DNA from: Aselliscus stoliczkanus
Lineage: Eukaryota; Chordata; Mammalia; Chiroptera; Hipposideridae
Direction of reading: 5' to 3'
Assembly: GCA_033961575.1 (NCBI GenBank)
Contig: CM066731.1
Span: 79,195,501 to 79,259,500 of the forward strand
DNA length: 64,000 nucleotides
Shown: positions 22,110-34,806 of the stretch, one piece after another
Position numbering within the stretch: position 1 is the stretch's first letter
Layout: every line of letters starts with the position of its first letter
The notes under the pieces: generated by a model
What the model was told of the DNA's origin: nothing
What the model saw: the letters and a program-made list of their open reading frames with translations, nothing else
Database searches by the model: none
Program-made: the position numbers and the translations under genes

Positions 22110-23592
22110 GCCTAGTCCACCCTTCAAAGCAATTTTAGAACTCTTTTTTTGGAATGGCCATCAGAGCTGTCATCATATGGCCCTTGATGCCCTGAATGTC
22201 ATTAAAATGCCTTCCTTTCAATATTTCCTTTATCTTCGGGTAAAGAAGGAAGTCACTGGGGGCCAGATCAGGTGAGTAGGGAGGGTGTTCCAATACAGCT
22301 ATTTGTTTACTGGCTAAATATTCCCTCACAGACAGTGCCGTGTAAGCTGGTGCATCATCGTGATTCAAGAACCCTGAATTGTTGGTGAAAAGTTCAGGTT
22401 GTTTTTGTCTAACTTTTTCATGCAGCCTTTCAGAACTTCCTATAGTTAACTTGGTTAACTGTTTGTCCAGTTGGTATAAATTCATATTGAATAATCCCTC
22501 TGATATAAAAAAAATATAGCAACATCATTTTGACACTTGATTTGGACTGATGGAACTTTTTTGGTTGTGAATTGGCTGACTTCCATTGTGCACTTTGATG
22601 CTTTGTTTCAGGGTCATATTGGTACACCCATGTGTCATCACCAGTGATAAAACAGCCCAAAACGTTGCTTGCTTCTCCAAAAGGTCTTCGCAAACTTCAA
22701 CTCTCCTCTGCTTTTGTTAATCAGTGAGCTCCTTCGGGACCATTTTTGCGCACACCTGTCTTATGCCATGATTTTCAGTGAAGATTTTCTTAACTGTTTC
22801 TCTATCAATGTTTACTTGGTCTGCTATGCTTCTCACAGTCAGCCCACAATTCTGAGGCATAATTTGACAAATTTTTGCAATGTTTTTATTCTGCTCGCCA
22901 CTGGCCACCCTGAACTCTCTTCGTCAGTGATGCGCACCCCATCCCCACCCTGAAAAACATTTACTCCATTTTTTTTTTTTAAAGATTTTATTGGGGAATT
23001 GGGGGTGGGTGGGACAACATTGGGGAATTAGGGAAGGGGAACAGACAAGTTGCTGTCCCTCTGTTCCTCAGTCCAGTTGTGGAGGATGTTGCTTCACTGG
23101 CCCATGTTGGTATCGTCACTGCATTCTTCCCGGATGAGGCAGATTGGTCACTGGCCTCTGGATGGTCGTTCACCATGGCTATTGGCAGCTCACGATGGCT
23201 GTCAGCCGCTCAATGGTGGCGGCCGGCCATTTACTGTAGCCCATGGCAGCCCACTGCAGCAGGGGCTGCAGCCCACACTGTCGCCAGGGCTCGCACAACC
23301 CAGCTCCAGGTGGAGCTGTTGTTAGCTGTAGAGGGCAGTGTCACTGGCCCTCATATGTGGGATTCAAACAGGGTCTGCTGGCATCTGAAAACCAGCTCTT
23401 AACCAATGTGCCATTCGGCTGGCCCACATTTAATCCATTTGTACACTGCTGTTTTCTTCACAGCATTAACCCCATAAACTTGGACTAACATGTTCCTGAT
23501 TTCACTTCCACTCTTACCAAGTTTAACAAGAAGTTTGATGTTTGTTCATTGCTCTAATTCAAGCTCAGGCATTCTCGCGATGGCACACAAAA
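22110..23592 (-). pseudogene. mariner transposase, broken
   Basis: N-terminal helix-turn-helix (IKLLVKLGKSGSEIRNMLV) begins near 23592, followed by the second DNA-binding region (VRSIADQVNIDRETVKKIF) near 22850. The catalytic part shows GDDTWVYQYDPETK, then NHDDAPAYTALSVREYL and YSPDLAPSDFLLYPK. The second and third acidic residues are 34 residues apart, so it is a DD34D mariner, and all three are kept. It is inactive: an in-frame stop eight residues after the start, further frame breaks near 22480 and 22700, and a SINE splitting the DNA-binding half. Confidence 0.88.
22981..23425 (-). mobile_element. composite ~445-bp SINE, copy 2, inside mariner
   Basis: Same architecture as 15552-15972, with a minus-strand head gggccagccgaatggcacat and tail ccaataaaatcttt. 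The TSD acatttactccattt (22960-22974) and acatttaatccattt (23426-23440) lies within the transposase gene, so this insertion is younger than the mariner. Confidence 0.9.
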
Positions 23593-23764
23593 ACACGCAA
23601 CAACAATAATGAACGCCACTCAGCAAGACACCACCACATGGTGACACAAACACAGCTGTGAGACACTGATATACCAAGGTTATGAAACCTACTGAGCTGT
23701 TTGTACGGTGCTGCCAATGTAAATGCTTGGTGGTAAGTTCACGAATTAATTGTCAGACCTTGTA

Positions 23765-25756
23765 GACAAGCCAAGGAGGGTGAGAAATGAGGAGCAGAAA
23801 AGTATTTAGGAAGCCACAGTGACCTTTGAGGGGGCAAGTTTATTGGTAAAGGAAGAAGGAAGAAGCTAAATTGCAGTGGATTAGAGCAGTGAGTGGCCAG
23901 AGAGCAAACAAAATACTTGTTTAAATTCCTTTAAGGAATTTGGCAGAACAAGAAGGGAAAAGTGGAACTAGTGTTGGTGACTATTTTTTTTTCATTTTCC
24001 CCTCAGACAATGAGGAAACCTAACATGTTTGAAAGCAGAGGTGAAGGGGCAAGTGCAGATGAAAAAATGAAAGCTGGAATTGAAAGAATCAGGGTTCAGA
24101 AGGGGTAGGAAGGTGTGAGATTCCATGTAAGACAGAAATGTATAGAGGCAGAGTGATTTAAACTACCAAAAGGAAACAAAATCTCCTGTTTTAGTCTTCA
24201 ATAGAGGTAATCCTTGCATTTAAAATTAGAATTGATTGGCATAACTCTTTATCTTCTCAAATGTCAACCAAAACACAGCCTCAGTGCTACCTTGCTACTT
24301 AAGGTATTAACTCCCAGGGGGAATATTCTTCCTTATTTTTATTCCTTCAAAATAATTTTTATTTAAAATGTGATTTAAAGGCCAATAGGCCCCAGAGGAG
24401 AACATGGCTAAAGGGACCAGTCTAAACTCAGGATGAAGAATCCTCCACCCACGTCTAAGTTCACTGTGACACTGTGCTGTTTTCTCAGGCTAAGAAGTTT
24501 CTAGCTTCAATATAATGAAGGAAGAGATGTTAACTGTTCACCAGACACTAAGTTAAACAGGGAACAATCACATGATAACATTTTCTCTTTTCAAACAGAT
24601 ATAATAGATTTCAGAAGGTTTCACTTCACATAGTTAAATAAAAGCAAACAAGTGAAAAATGGGTCAAAGGTGGTCTCCTACACAAAAATTTATGGGGAGA
24701 AAGAAAACAATAATAAAATGTTTCTACCAATAGTAATCAATCAAAAATACCTTTGCACTGTCCCCTCCACTCCATAATGCATTCTGCTGTTTTGAGGGCA
24801 AGAAGCATGAGATAAGACAAATGTGCAATTACTTCTTGACTAACTCTTCCTAGTTTTCTATTTTCATGAGATGCCACAATTCATTATTTGCACTGATATA
24901 TACAGAAGGATGGGGACGCTTAGTTGATATTCATTTATTCAGCAGTCTGTAATCTATATTTAATGGAGTACCAGACTGTGGCATAATAAACCGTTTAGAA
25001 AGATAGCTGGTGTGTGCACAGGGGTTATTGCTTGCATAACCTGTACTTATTTTTCATTACAAAACTAAAAGAGCAAAGCATAATTCATACAAGCAAATGA
25101 AGTTAACATTTAATAGTTTGAGAAATGATAGTATGAGTTTGTACTATGTCGGGCACTGAGTGGCTATAAAATAGAGGAAAGGAATCCCCCAAAATTGCTA
25201 AATAAAAAGCCAATTTTTAGTGTACTGTAAAATATGAATGCCAAAGCCAACAATGAGATTCCACTTGGTCGGGTAAAAAGTAGCCGCTTAATTGGCCTGA
25301 CTTGTGGCTGGGGAAGCTGTTGCTCATCAGAGGTCGCCTCTGCACAGGAGCAGGCCATGTGCTCGAGTCTGGAAGAGTCTTCCTGCCAGCTGAGAGCTTG
25401 GACACTTCATCATGAGCATCCCTGCTGACTATGCACAGCATCCCGTGAGCCTAGGGAACCAGGTGTGAAAACAAATGTCACCAGGAGTCAGTGATGAGCA
25501 GAATATAAGTCCCTGCTGGCCCTGAGGTGCCAACGCAGTCACATGCCACCATCATGGTTCTCAAATGCTGCCCTGTGGTTCTGCACAAGTCTGGCATGAA
25601 CTTTTATGAGTCTGTAGCAAAATTAAAATCATAAGGATAACATTATGAGTTTTTTAGGTAGTTAAATTTATTTTATTTAAAAGACTTTCAATTTTTTTGA
25701 AATTGTTTTTCCAAGTTTTTTCTAAGTCTTCGTTTCTATTATGAAATGATAGGTGG
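23765..25756. other. unassigned sequence
   Basis: About 2 kb without a recognisable gene. A short L2-like scrap may lie near 24910-24970. The small frames at 25164-25441 on both strands are unsupported. Confidence 0.3.
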
Positions 25757-25783
25757 TTTTTGTTTGTTTGTTTGTTTGTTTAA
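25757..25783. repeat. (TTTG)n microsatellite
   Basis: About six units of TTTG. Confidence 0.9.
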
Positions 25784-26540
25784 TATTATGTGACAACAGA
25801 ACAAAATTGACCACCCAATGTCACTTATGAAGTAATCCAATATTCTGTGAAATGTGAGTTTAGATTTATCATTCTCAATAGGTGATAGAGATTAATTCCT
25901 ATATGCTGAAGACATTTTAGGATTCATAGAAATTACTAAGAATTATACTTTCTTGAACCTATGTCCACCTTCACTTATGAGGTACCATTTTCTTCTGTTT
26001 TCTATTACCATTGGTTTTCCATTTGTTAGAATCTGATTGATAGGAGAATATTTATATATTTCATGCATTTTCTGACCCCTTGTTTTCTCTACACACCAGC
26101 AATTTCCTTTAAAATAGTATATTGTTAAAATATATTACATCATATACAAGTATTATAGCTTTTGGAGGATAGGAACAATACAGGCAATAAATCGTTAATA
26201 TTATATCTATAACAGCACTTCCTTTCTATCTTGTAGACCAGGAAGTAGAAGCAAATGTCTGATTGTGACATGGGTTAGCAACATGCTAGGGATCTGCCGT
26301 TAACAAACATCTACCACAATTGAAATGTCCTCAGCTGTATATGACCAAGGTTCATCAATAATACTCAAAATCAGGATTTCAGATGCCTTTAATGATTTCA
26401 ACCCATTTTATTAGGCCTTTTTATTCTTACATATAATTCCAACCCCTCATGCCCCTGTTTGAATATGAGAAATTAATAATTTATATTAGTCCTTGCCACA
26501 CCGTGCATGGGGAAAAGGAAAGGAAGCGGTGCTACAAGTC
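25784..26540. other. unassigned sequence
   Basis: AT-rich, no gene or repeat recognised. Confidence 0.3.
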
Positions 26541-26550
26541 ACACCATCGC

Positions 26551-26664
26551 TTTTTTTTTTTTTTTTTTATTGAGGGCAGTGTCACTGGCCCTCTTATGTG
26601 GGACCGAACCGGGACTACTGGCTTCCCAAACCAGCGCTTAACCACCACGCCACTCAGCCGGCCC
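26551..26664 (-). mobile_element. young tRNA-derived SINE
   Basis: Minus-strand head gggccggctgagtggcgtgg, box-B-like ggttcggtccc and body gagggccagtgacactg, with a T20 run on the plus strand as its poly(A). TSD acaccatcgctttt at 26541 onward and acaccatggctttt at 26665 onward. Confidence 0.95.
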
Positions 26665-26679
26665 ACACCATGGCTTTTA

Positions 26680-27199
26680 TAAAGCAGAACACAATAAAAC
26701 TCAGTATAAAGATGACTGGATGAGGAAACAGATAACAATGTCTGGACCATAGCAGGCCACATCAAACAATGAAAGAAAACCTTCAAATTAAACAAAGGGA
26801 TCAGAAAGGAGGGGTGAGTACATGGCCAAACTATGGAGAAAGGCCTTGATCTCAACTTTGTTGTGCTGTCTGAGGCTGAAGTCTTACTTCTGTCCCTATC
26901 TTAATCTTATGGTTGGCTAATCACACAGTGTGCATATGTTGTGACAAGTTCTTATGGGGGTATTATGATTTGTATAGGACAGAGTGGGATAGAGAAGTGT
27001 CTATTAAGATCTCTAAATAAGGAGGGTAGAATGCCAAATGTGTTTTTGTATGTATTCTGAAAGTTGAACACTCCGTGTCATATCTCCTTGACCATGCCAC
27101 GCCACATTGTAAATAACATCAGTGAGATTTAGTCTTGGATAGAGTCATCATTATCATAATCATCACCACCACCAACAGCAATGTCATCATCATTGCTAT
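26680..27199. other. unassigned sequence
   Basis: No gene recognised. Confidence 0.3.
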
Positions 27200-27430
27200 T
27201 AATATATGTTGAGTTTTCCTTATGTAACAGACACTGTGCTATGGGTCTTACAACTTACAATTATTGTTTCATTTAATCTTAACAGAACCTTATAAACTAT
27301 TTGCTAGTATGTATTCCCATTTCACAGAGAAAAAAGTAAGACAAAGAAAGTGTATATGACATACCCAAGGACACAGAGAGTTTAATGGAGCCAGGATTGG
27401 AATTTAAATTCTCCTGCCACTAAAGTCTGT
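27200..27430 (+). mobile_element. MIR SINE
   Basis: cagacactgtgctatgggtc, tttcatttaatcttaacag, ttcccatttcacagagaa and atacccaaggacacagagag, followed by gagccaggattggaattt, give the full MIR order on the plus strand. Confidence 0.85.
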
Positions 27431-28106
27431 TCTATTGTTCTCTACCTTATTCTTTTGTCACTGAAATTTTCTACAATTTGGAGAGAGAGCACTGGTTGAA
27501 TAGCCACGGTCAAACTTAATTCTCTTTTGCTCCTATTGAGAGCATACATAACAATAGATGAGTATGTGTCACACAAATAACCCTGACTATGCTCACTATT
27601 CCGCTTTTCCCCTTCTCAAAGAGCCAATAGTCTCACCTGAATGCCCAGCTTTGGCTCTCATATAGACCTCAACTCTTCCATAAAGAGGCTTTAATTAGCC
27701 TGATACAGGTTCAGTTCCTTATAATCCCTGCAGAACAATTGTCTTTTGATAGACTTCAGTATCAATAATCCTTTAAGGGAAATAGTATTTGTAGTTTACC
27801 TTGTAAGTTCTGGGTCTGAAAGGAACATTAGGTTATCCAACTTATCATAGCAAGCTGAATCTGAGAGGCTGAGCAACTTCCCTTAGTTTGTAAACTAGTC
27901 AGTAGGAGAGCATGTACTGTATGTTAGTCTTTCTGATATTTGTTATCTTCTGCCTATCATATCACTGACAAAGGGAAATACATTATTCACTAGAAGTCTT
28001 CAATATAGAATAGGGTGATTCTTTTGGTTATATTTGGTACTAAATGTAAACTAAGTTCTTGTCACACTATGTATTAGGAGAAGGAAAAACAAAACAAGCC
28101 ACTCCC

Positions 28107-28110
<4 letters not shown>
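27431..28110. other. unassigned sequence
   Basis: No gene recognised. Confidence 0.3.

Positions 28111-28161
<51 letters not shown>
28111..28161. repeat. (AC)n microsatellite
   Basis: Nearly pure AC run of about 25 units. Confidence 0.95.
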
Positions 28162-28165
<4 letters not shown>

Positions 28166-29009
28166 TATACCCCCCTCAAAAGAAAATCTTCCTTATATAT
28201 CAGACTTATCTATCTAAGATCGCTGAACTTTTCACCTGTGCTTTGGTTTTCTGGGTTAATGCTTTCTCTCATTCCCGATTTTAACTAGAAATTGTATGTT
28301 TTCTCTAACTATATAGTAAGCTCAAACACTTATAGTTCCACACTCTCTTTCTATAACCCTGCTGACTTCAACAGGTTCAATGAAGTTTCACCTGAGCAAT
28401 TTCTGTTTTTAAAGTGGAGAAAGTAAAATATATTGTACTCTCTCCACCCACTCTGCTAGTGAATTATTGGTCAAATATCATCCACAAACTGTCCCTTTAA
28501 TGATGTTCTTTCAGCTGAAACAGAAGTTGATCACTGGAAAATGGAAACAATGTTCTTTTTACTCCCTGCTCAGGATTGATACAGGGTTGACTGAGAACTC
28601 TATTTAAAATTCAGCAAAACAATGATCACAAATGCTGGGCAAAGCAAATCATTAAGCCTAGAAAATGAGAAATCCAGAAAGTAATGATTAAATCGATAGT
28701 ATCTATAACCTGGAATAGAAGGAAGGTCTTATCTGGGATATTGATAGTTATTTGTAATACACAGGGACTTACTTAATGTTCAGATATAGATAAGAACACA
28801 GGCACTCATCAATTGAATTGGTTAGAAATATAGCAGAAAGAAAGACAGAGAAAACATACTTAATTCTCTACTTGAGTAAAGGCAGTTAAAATTTTCAATC
28901 CTGTAATTTGGGACAGGATTGGAAAAGTAGAAATGGGAGATGGGTAAAAGCAGCCAAGCCCTTCTTGAACATGCTGGGTTGAAGTACTGAGAAGGTTATT
29001 CTCTTTGTC
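28162..29009. other. unassigned sequence
   Basis: No gene or clear repeat. Confidence 0.3.
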
Positions 29010-29026
29010 AGAAATTGGCCCAAGAG

Positions 29027-29225
29027 GGGTGACTGTTAGCTCAGTTGGTTAGAACATGCTGCTGATAACACCAAGGTTGCTGGTTCAATCCCCGCATGGG
29101 TCACTGTTAGCTGCACCCTCACTAAAAGAGTCAACTATGCAATTGTAGCATGAAAAAAATGTGTAACCAATGACCATGGCTGTGCCCCAATAAAATTAAA
29201 AAGAAAAAAAAAATTACAGCAATTA
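29027..29225 (+). mobile_element. Ves-type tRNA-SINE (bat)
   Basis: Head tgttagctcagttggttaga (box A), then gctgataacaccaaggttgc and box B ggttcaatcccc, then gcatgggtcactgttagctg, and a tail ending in long A-rich runs. This matches the bat Ves family as I remember it. It provides an internal polymerase III-type promoter upstream of the RPS25 copy; whether it is active is unknown. Confidence 0.85.
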
Positions 29226-29236
29226 GATATAATTAA

Positions 29237-29674
<438 letters not shown>

Positions 29675-29725
29675 ACAACAGGTCCCACCAGCAGTATATT
29701 TGGAAAAATAATACTTTATTAAATC

Positions 29726-29828
29726 AAAAAAAAAAAAAGGAAGGAAGAAGGAAGGAAGGAAGGAAGGAAGGAAGGAAGGAAGGAAGGAAGGAAGGAAGGA
29801 AAGGAAAGGAAAGGGAAGAAAAAAAAAA
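29726..29828. repeat. poly(A) tail with (GGAA)n expansion
   Basis: The RPS25 poly(A) after ttattaaatc runs into about 17 GGAA units and ends in an A-rich stretch. Growth of the microsatellite from the tail is inferred. Reading frames of Lys/Glu/Gly or Pro/Ser/Phe here are repeat artefacts. Confidence 0.9.
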
Positions 29829-29845
29829 GAAATTGGCCCAGGAGA

Positions 29846-30283
29846 TAGCAGAGTGGGTGGGGCTGCAGGTGAGGACATCTATGGCTATGAGTGTGAGCAG
29901 CTGGGAGGGAGAGCAGCAAGAGGAAGATTGAAAGATGGCTGATGAACAGGCTTAATACTTACAAATTCACCTCTGGGGAACAAGGCAAGAAAATGGACCA
30001 CTGACCAAATTTTGCCACTTACATTTGCTTAATTCACACTTACTGAATTATGGTGTGGAGGAATGTCCTAGGTTTTTTGAACTAGAAATTAAGAATATAT
30101 AAAATAAGTATTTCTAATGAATAAAGAATACAAACATTTATTACTAGAATATAGAAATCATCTAATTCAAACCTCTCAAATGAGACGAGACAGGAGGGAA
30201 TTTTTGTGCTCCTACTCCCTCAATTTACTATGATAGCTCCCTGTATCAGAGGAAGCCTAATTAAGATCCTCTGTGACATAAAA
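29846..30283. other. unassigned sequence
   Basis: No gene or repeat recognised between the RPS25 copy and the next SINE. Confidence 0.3.
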
Positions 30284-30295
30284 AATAATTGCACA

Positions 30296-30411
30296 GGGGC
30301 CGGCCGAGAGGCGCGGTGGCTAAGCGCTGGCTTCGGAAGCCAGCTGGCCCCGGTTCTGTCCCACATATGAGGGCCAGAAAACAACAAACAAACAAACAAA
30401 CAAAAAATAAT
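30296..30411 (+). mobile_element. young tRNA-derived SINE
   Basis: Head ggggccggccgagaggcgcg, box B ggttctgtccc and body gagggccag, shortened before an (AAAC)n-type tail. The TSD aataattgcaca is at 30284-30295 and 30412-30423. It sits just upstream of the ERV. Confidence 0.95.
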
Positions 30412-30457
30412 AATAATTGCACATATGTAAGAGAGAAGGAGATCTCCAGGCAAGTAA

Positions 30458-30945
30458 TGTGGACCCCAAGAAGAAAAGATTCATTTGATGTGAACTTCGA
30501 AAAGAAATTTATCCCCTGAGATAGAGTCCCATGGTCAACTGAGAGTCCAAATTTTATAAATAAGAGCCTAGTGTCCATTTACTAACAGGGACTCCTCACA
30601 TACTCTGTATACCGGGAAGAACTTCAGGCTGAACTCTCAGCTTCTCGCACTATGCTCCGACTGTTTATGCTGTCTGAGTCAACTACTGCAGAAAATCCCT
30701 GGTTTCGTCTTTCTGCCCATGGACTGCGACCCACCCCGTCCAATCATAACTGCACAATGTGGTACCTCATTTACATAAAAGAGACCTAACTGAGAACCTG
30801 AAATGGAACTTTCGCTAAAAAAGGCGGCCTCCGCTTTGTCTTCCTGCAACACAATTTCGGTTCCTACCTGTGTCTCCTGGGCTGCATCTTCTTTTTCCTC
30901 GAATAAATGCTTTTTATTCTTTACTAAAATTCATTTTGTTTTACA
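30458..30945 (+). mobile_element. 5' LTR of a class I ERV
   Basis: It starts tgtggaccccaagaag and ends gttttaca. Internal marks are a ccaatcataactgcac box, ctcatttacataaaagaga, gaactttcgct and an AATAAA signal in gaataaatgc. The LTR at 37890-38380 aligns over its full length in the same orientation but with many differences, roughly one position in five by eye, so the provirus is old. The bases gtaa occur on both sides of this LTR. Confidence 0.85.
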
Positions 30946-31576
30946 GTAATGGTGGCAGCTATGCGATTGTCTTCTAATGCCTGGCACCACCGTGGATTTG
31001 TGAAAGGTACTAGCAAGAGACCACTGTCCTCTACTATCTAAATAAATCCTCCTGGACCCAAACCTCCCTCCTTGGTCAAGGTTTTGGCCTCTATTTGAGC
31101 ATTCTTTTAATTTTTTCTTTTTTGTTTGCCAGCTTTCACTCACCTGAATGGAAGACTAGGAATCCAGGATTTCTGTCACTTTTTGCTTTCAAGTCCGAGA
31201 TTCGGGTTTCAGCTTTTTTTATCTCCACTTATCTACATGGAGCACCTCAGGGAAGAGACCCTTCCTCTGAGTTAGGACTTGGTCACCCAGTTTCAGGCTT
31301 GATCTATACACTGATGGACCACATCCATAAAGCTTGGACTCAGCCATGTCATAAAGGTTTGGAGGACACTCACTCTTAAGGTACACTCAAGGGGATCCCT
31401 TCATCAGGTGAGTGCAAATGGGTAACCCTTATAATTAGGTAGCCTTTGAACAAAAATTACCCAAGAAGATCTACAGCTAATAAGGTATCTGTCTTCTTCT
31501 TCCTTTCCCTCATCTTTTTTGTCTCTTTAATGTGAACATTGTTTTCTATTTTTTTATTTTGTTTGTCGATAAGTCT

Positions 31577-31732
31577 ACTTTATTTTATTTTATTTTTCAT
31601 AGATTTTTTTTCTTTTTTAGTTGAGCAGCTCAGCAGCAGCTCAGCTCGGGCTCGGCATCCAACTGCCGATGCTCAGAGCTCAGCTCACACTCTTGAGCGA
31701 GCTCTTAACCAACTGAGCCACTCGGCCTGCCA
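31577..31732 (-). mobile_element. tRNA-derived SINE inside the ERV
   Basis: Minus-strand head ggcaggccgagtggctcagt with ttggttaagagctcgctc and a degenerate second half; the plus-strand left end is T-rich. An exact TSD, gtcgataagtct, lies at 31565-31576 and 31733-31744. Confidence 0.93.
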
Positions 31733-31765
31733 GTCGATAAGTCTTCTTTAAAAAGCACCCTTAAG

Positions 31766-32879
31766 ACATACAGAAAGCCAACAGACATATGAAAAAATGT
31801 TCAACATCACTGGTCATTAGGGAAATGCAAATAAGAACCACAATGAGATACCACCTCACTCCAGTCAGAATGGCTATCATCAATAAATCAACGAACAACA
31901 AGTGCTGACAGGGCTGTGGGGAAAAGGGGACCCTGCTGCACTGTTGGTGGGATTGCAGATTGGTGCAGCCACTATGGAAGTCAGTATGGAGGTATCTCAA
32001 AGAACTGGGAATGGAACTACCTTTTGACCCAGCAATTCCTCTCCTAGGTATTTATCCTGAAAAACCCAAGACACTAATTCAAAAAAATATGTTCACCCTT
32101 ATGTTCATTGCAGCGCTATTTACAATAGCCAAGACTTGGAAACAACCCAAATGCCCATCAGTAGATGACTGGATTAAGAACTGTGGTACATTTATATAAT
32201 GGAGTATTACTCCGCTATAAAGAAGAATGAAATCATACCATTTGCAATAATATGGATGGACCTAGAGACTATTATGTTAAGTGAAATAAATCAGTTAGAG
32301 AAAGACGAATACCATATGATCTCACTTATATGTGGAATCTGAAAAACTGAATGAGTGAGCAAAGTAAACAGAAACTTCTCATAGATATAGAGGAAAAACA
32401 GGGTTGCTAGTTGGGAGGTGGGTGGGGATGAGGGAGAAGGGGAAGGGATTAAACAGCAAAAATAGGCAACTACAATATTGCCACAGGGATATGAAACACA
32501 GTTCAGGGAATATAATGAATAATGTTGTAAATATTTTGTGGGGTGTCAGATGGTCACATGTCTTGTTGAGGAGACCATTTCATGGATGGAGTAGAAGCTT
32601 GATCACTGCACTGTACATCTGAAGCTGAGGTTGTATAATATTGTATACCAACTGTAATTGAATATATATATAGATAGTCACGGGATGTGGATTATACTGT
32701 GGAAGGGAGTCAGAGGAAGTGTAATAGACATATATGACATGGGGGAGAGGAGTACGGTGGCGAATTGGGGGAGGGGGATTGTCACTTTGAGGGGTAAAAA
32801 GTATAACTATTACACTGTTTTCTACACCTGAAACTAATTAAAAATAAATAAATTTAAATAAATTAATAAATAAATAAAA
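31766..32879 (+). mobile_element. 5'-truncated L1 3' end inside the ERV
   Basis: It carries the ORF2 C-terminal region and 3' UTR ending in (TAAA)n. The TSD aaaagcacccttaa (31751-31764) and aaaagcatccttaa (32880-32893) marks both edges. It is younger than the retrovirus. Its 3' UTR is the standard single-module version, unlike the element at 5306-8707. Confidence 0.92.
31790..32200 (+). pseudogene. L1 ORF2 C-terminal remnant
   Basis: The best frame (31960-32199) reads [20 protein letters not shown] then [16 protein letters not shown] and FIAALFTIAKTWKQPKCPS, the conserved end of the L1 ORF2 protein beyond the reverse transcriptase. Upstream the frame is broken by several stops. Only a 5'-truncated piece was inserted. 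Confidence 0.9.
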
Positions 32880-32893
32880 TAAAAAGCATCCTT

Positions 32894-34610
32894 AAAAGAG
32901 AGGATCTGAAACCTATCAGAGACAATGGAATGCATCCTTTGATTAATGATAAATTTATTTTTTAAACAGTTTGAACAGAATCTTTACAGGGTGCAAAATT
33001 TTCACATCTGAGCAAAACGTTAACTTAATCCATTTGCTAGAAACATAATTTGGATCCAGTTTTTCTTCTTGGTTTTGTATTGTGCCTGGGACATGAAAGT
33101 TGACCTTTTAAATGAAAGCTATGAGATCTGTCTGTGTTTCCTGTGTGTTTATGTATGTCTATATATGTAAGTTATATTTCTACTGCTGGATGGTATTGCT
33201 AAAATTTACTTGTAATTTTAAAATTAAGTTATAAAGAAGCCATAATCAATTGACTTAAACAATTGAGTTACTCATACAAATTGGAGAAATAACAGAAACT
33301 AGCCCAAATGCTTTTCAAGTGCGCAGGATCTAGGATTAATGTATAGTAAATAAGAGCTAACTTAAAATTGTTGATATAATTACAATGGCCATGCCTTTGG
33401 TTATCAAAGCTGAAAAATAATGCAGATATACAGCTTTCATTCCACCTGGGTTTATTAGTCAAATGAGCTTATATTTTTCTCTGTTACAAAATTTGTCAGC
33501 AAGAAAAACAAGATAATGGCTAATAGCTTTAAAGTCTCATGAAATCTCCTGGAATAATCTAAACATGATTGTTAAAATCAAATGGTTTAATTAGATATAA
33601 CGGGTATCAGAATTTCCGGGTGAACTTTTTAGCAAATAATTTCTAAAATCTTTGGTAACTTCAATCCTTAGAGCTTTGCCAAGTTAAGTTAAATGATGAG
33701 TCAAGTTAAATTCATTATCTAAATCATTACCAAATAACAGAAAATACTGAAACATTAATTGGTAAATAAGTCTATGTTTATCTACTTTTGTCTTCTTGTT
33801 ATAAAGAAATTAAGAGATAAAATTGAAACTGTTATGAAATGAAAACATTTTATGCTTTGTTGAGGAAGCATATGTTTTTAAAAAATATGAAATATATTTT
33901 CCAGTAAAAGAATCTCTGTGTTTCTAGAGGATATGAAACAGATTCATAAATTTGCCTATCTAAAGAATGCTTATTACTAGCTTTTTAGTTGTCATTAGAA
34001 GTTAAGATTTATAAGTGTTAAGAATTGTAATTAATGTGGAAAAAATGGTGCATAGTTTCAGTGAAGGAATGTATAAGGTATGGAAATGCATTTTTGTGAG
34101 AATTAGGAAAATGGTTTGTTCTAAGATACAATAGATTGGCTCTTTCTAAGAAAAGAAACTATGTGGGAAAAGAAAAGTTGTAGAAGGTTTGTGGAAAGGA
34201 ATCTTGAGAAATGGATTTTAGGTGTGGTCCAGCTAAATGAGATTAAAATGAATTTAATTAAGTAAATAGGAATATCATAAGTGGGTTGATGCAAAACTAT
34301 TTAGAATTTGATTCTCTCTCTGCTGAAAGTAAAGATTGTATGTTTTATTAAAATTATTTCCTTGCTCTGCATCATCAAGCCTTTAATTGCTAGGTAAACC
34401 GTATCTCCTTAAAAAGAGCTAAATTTTGCTCTAATGATTAACATTTCTGTAATTGTTTGTAAAGTCTTTGTTACCACAATTAGCTTGATAACTAAGTAAA
34501 GGAATCTCTATTTACAAAAGGCAAAAATGAAACTAGGCTTATATGAGGTTTGGAAAATGGATTTTTTATCCAAGCACCCCCTTTCAAGGATAAAAATGTA
34601 CTGATTATTT
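32894..34610. other. unrecognised ERV interior
   Basis: AT-rich sequence with no readable gag or protease domain. Phrases such as ctatgtttatctacttttgt recall class I ERV interiors, but I cannot assign genes. Confidence 0.35.
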
Positions 34611-34806
34611 GTATCTACAGTAAAACCTTGGATTGTGAGTAACTTGTTCTGCGAGTGTTCCGCAAGACCAGCAAACCTTTCTAATAAATTTTAACTTGAT
34701 AAATGAGTAATGTCTTGCAATACAACTAGTACATGATGCCGAATGTCACATGATCACAACTGAGCCAATGGTTCTTCTCTCTCTCTTGCTGTGGGATTGT
34801 GGGTGA

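Larger units (their letters stand above)
21989..23762 (-). mobile_element. mariner DNA transposon, interrupted by a SINE
   Basis: The terminal inverted repeats match over about 28 bp (left tgaggcatgacaattaag, right end read in reverse caaggtctgacaattaat), and each is flanked by the dinucleotide TA (21987-21988, 23763-23764), the mariner target. Removing the SINE at 22981-23425 leaves about 1.33 kb, the usual mariner length. A degraded transposase occupies the minus strand. Confidence 0.9.
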
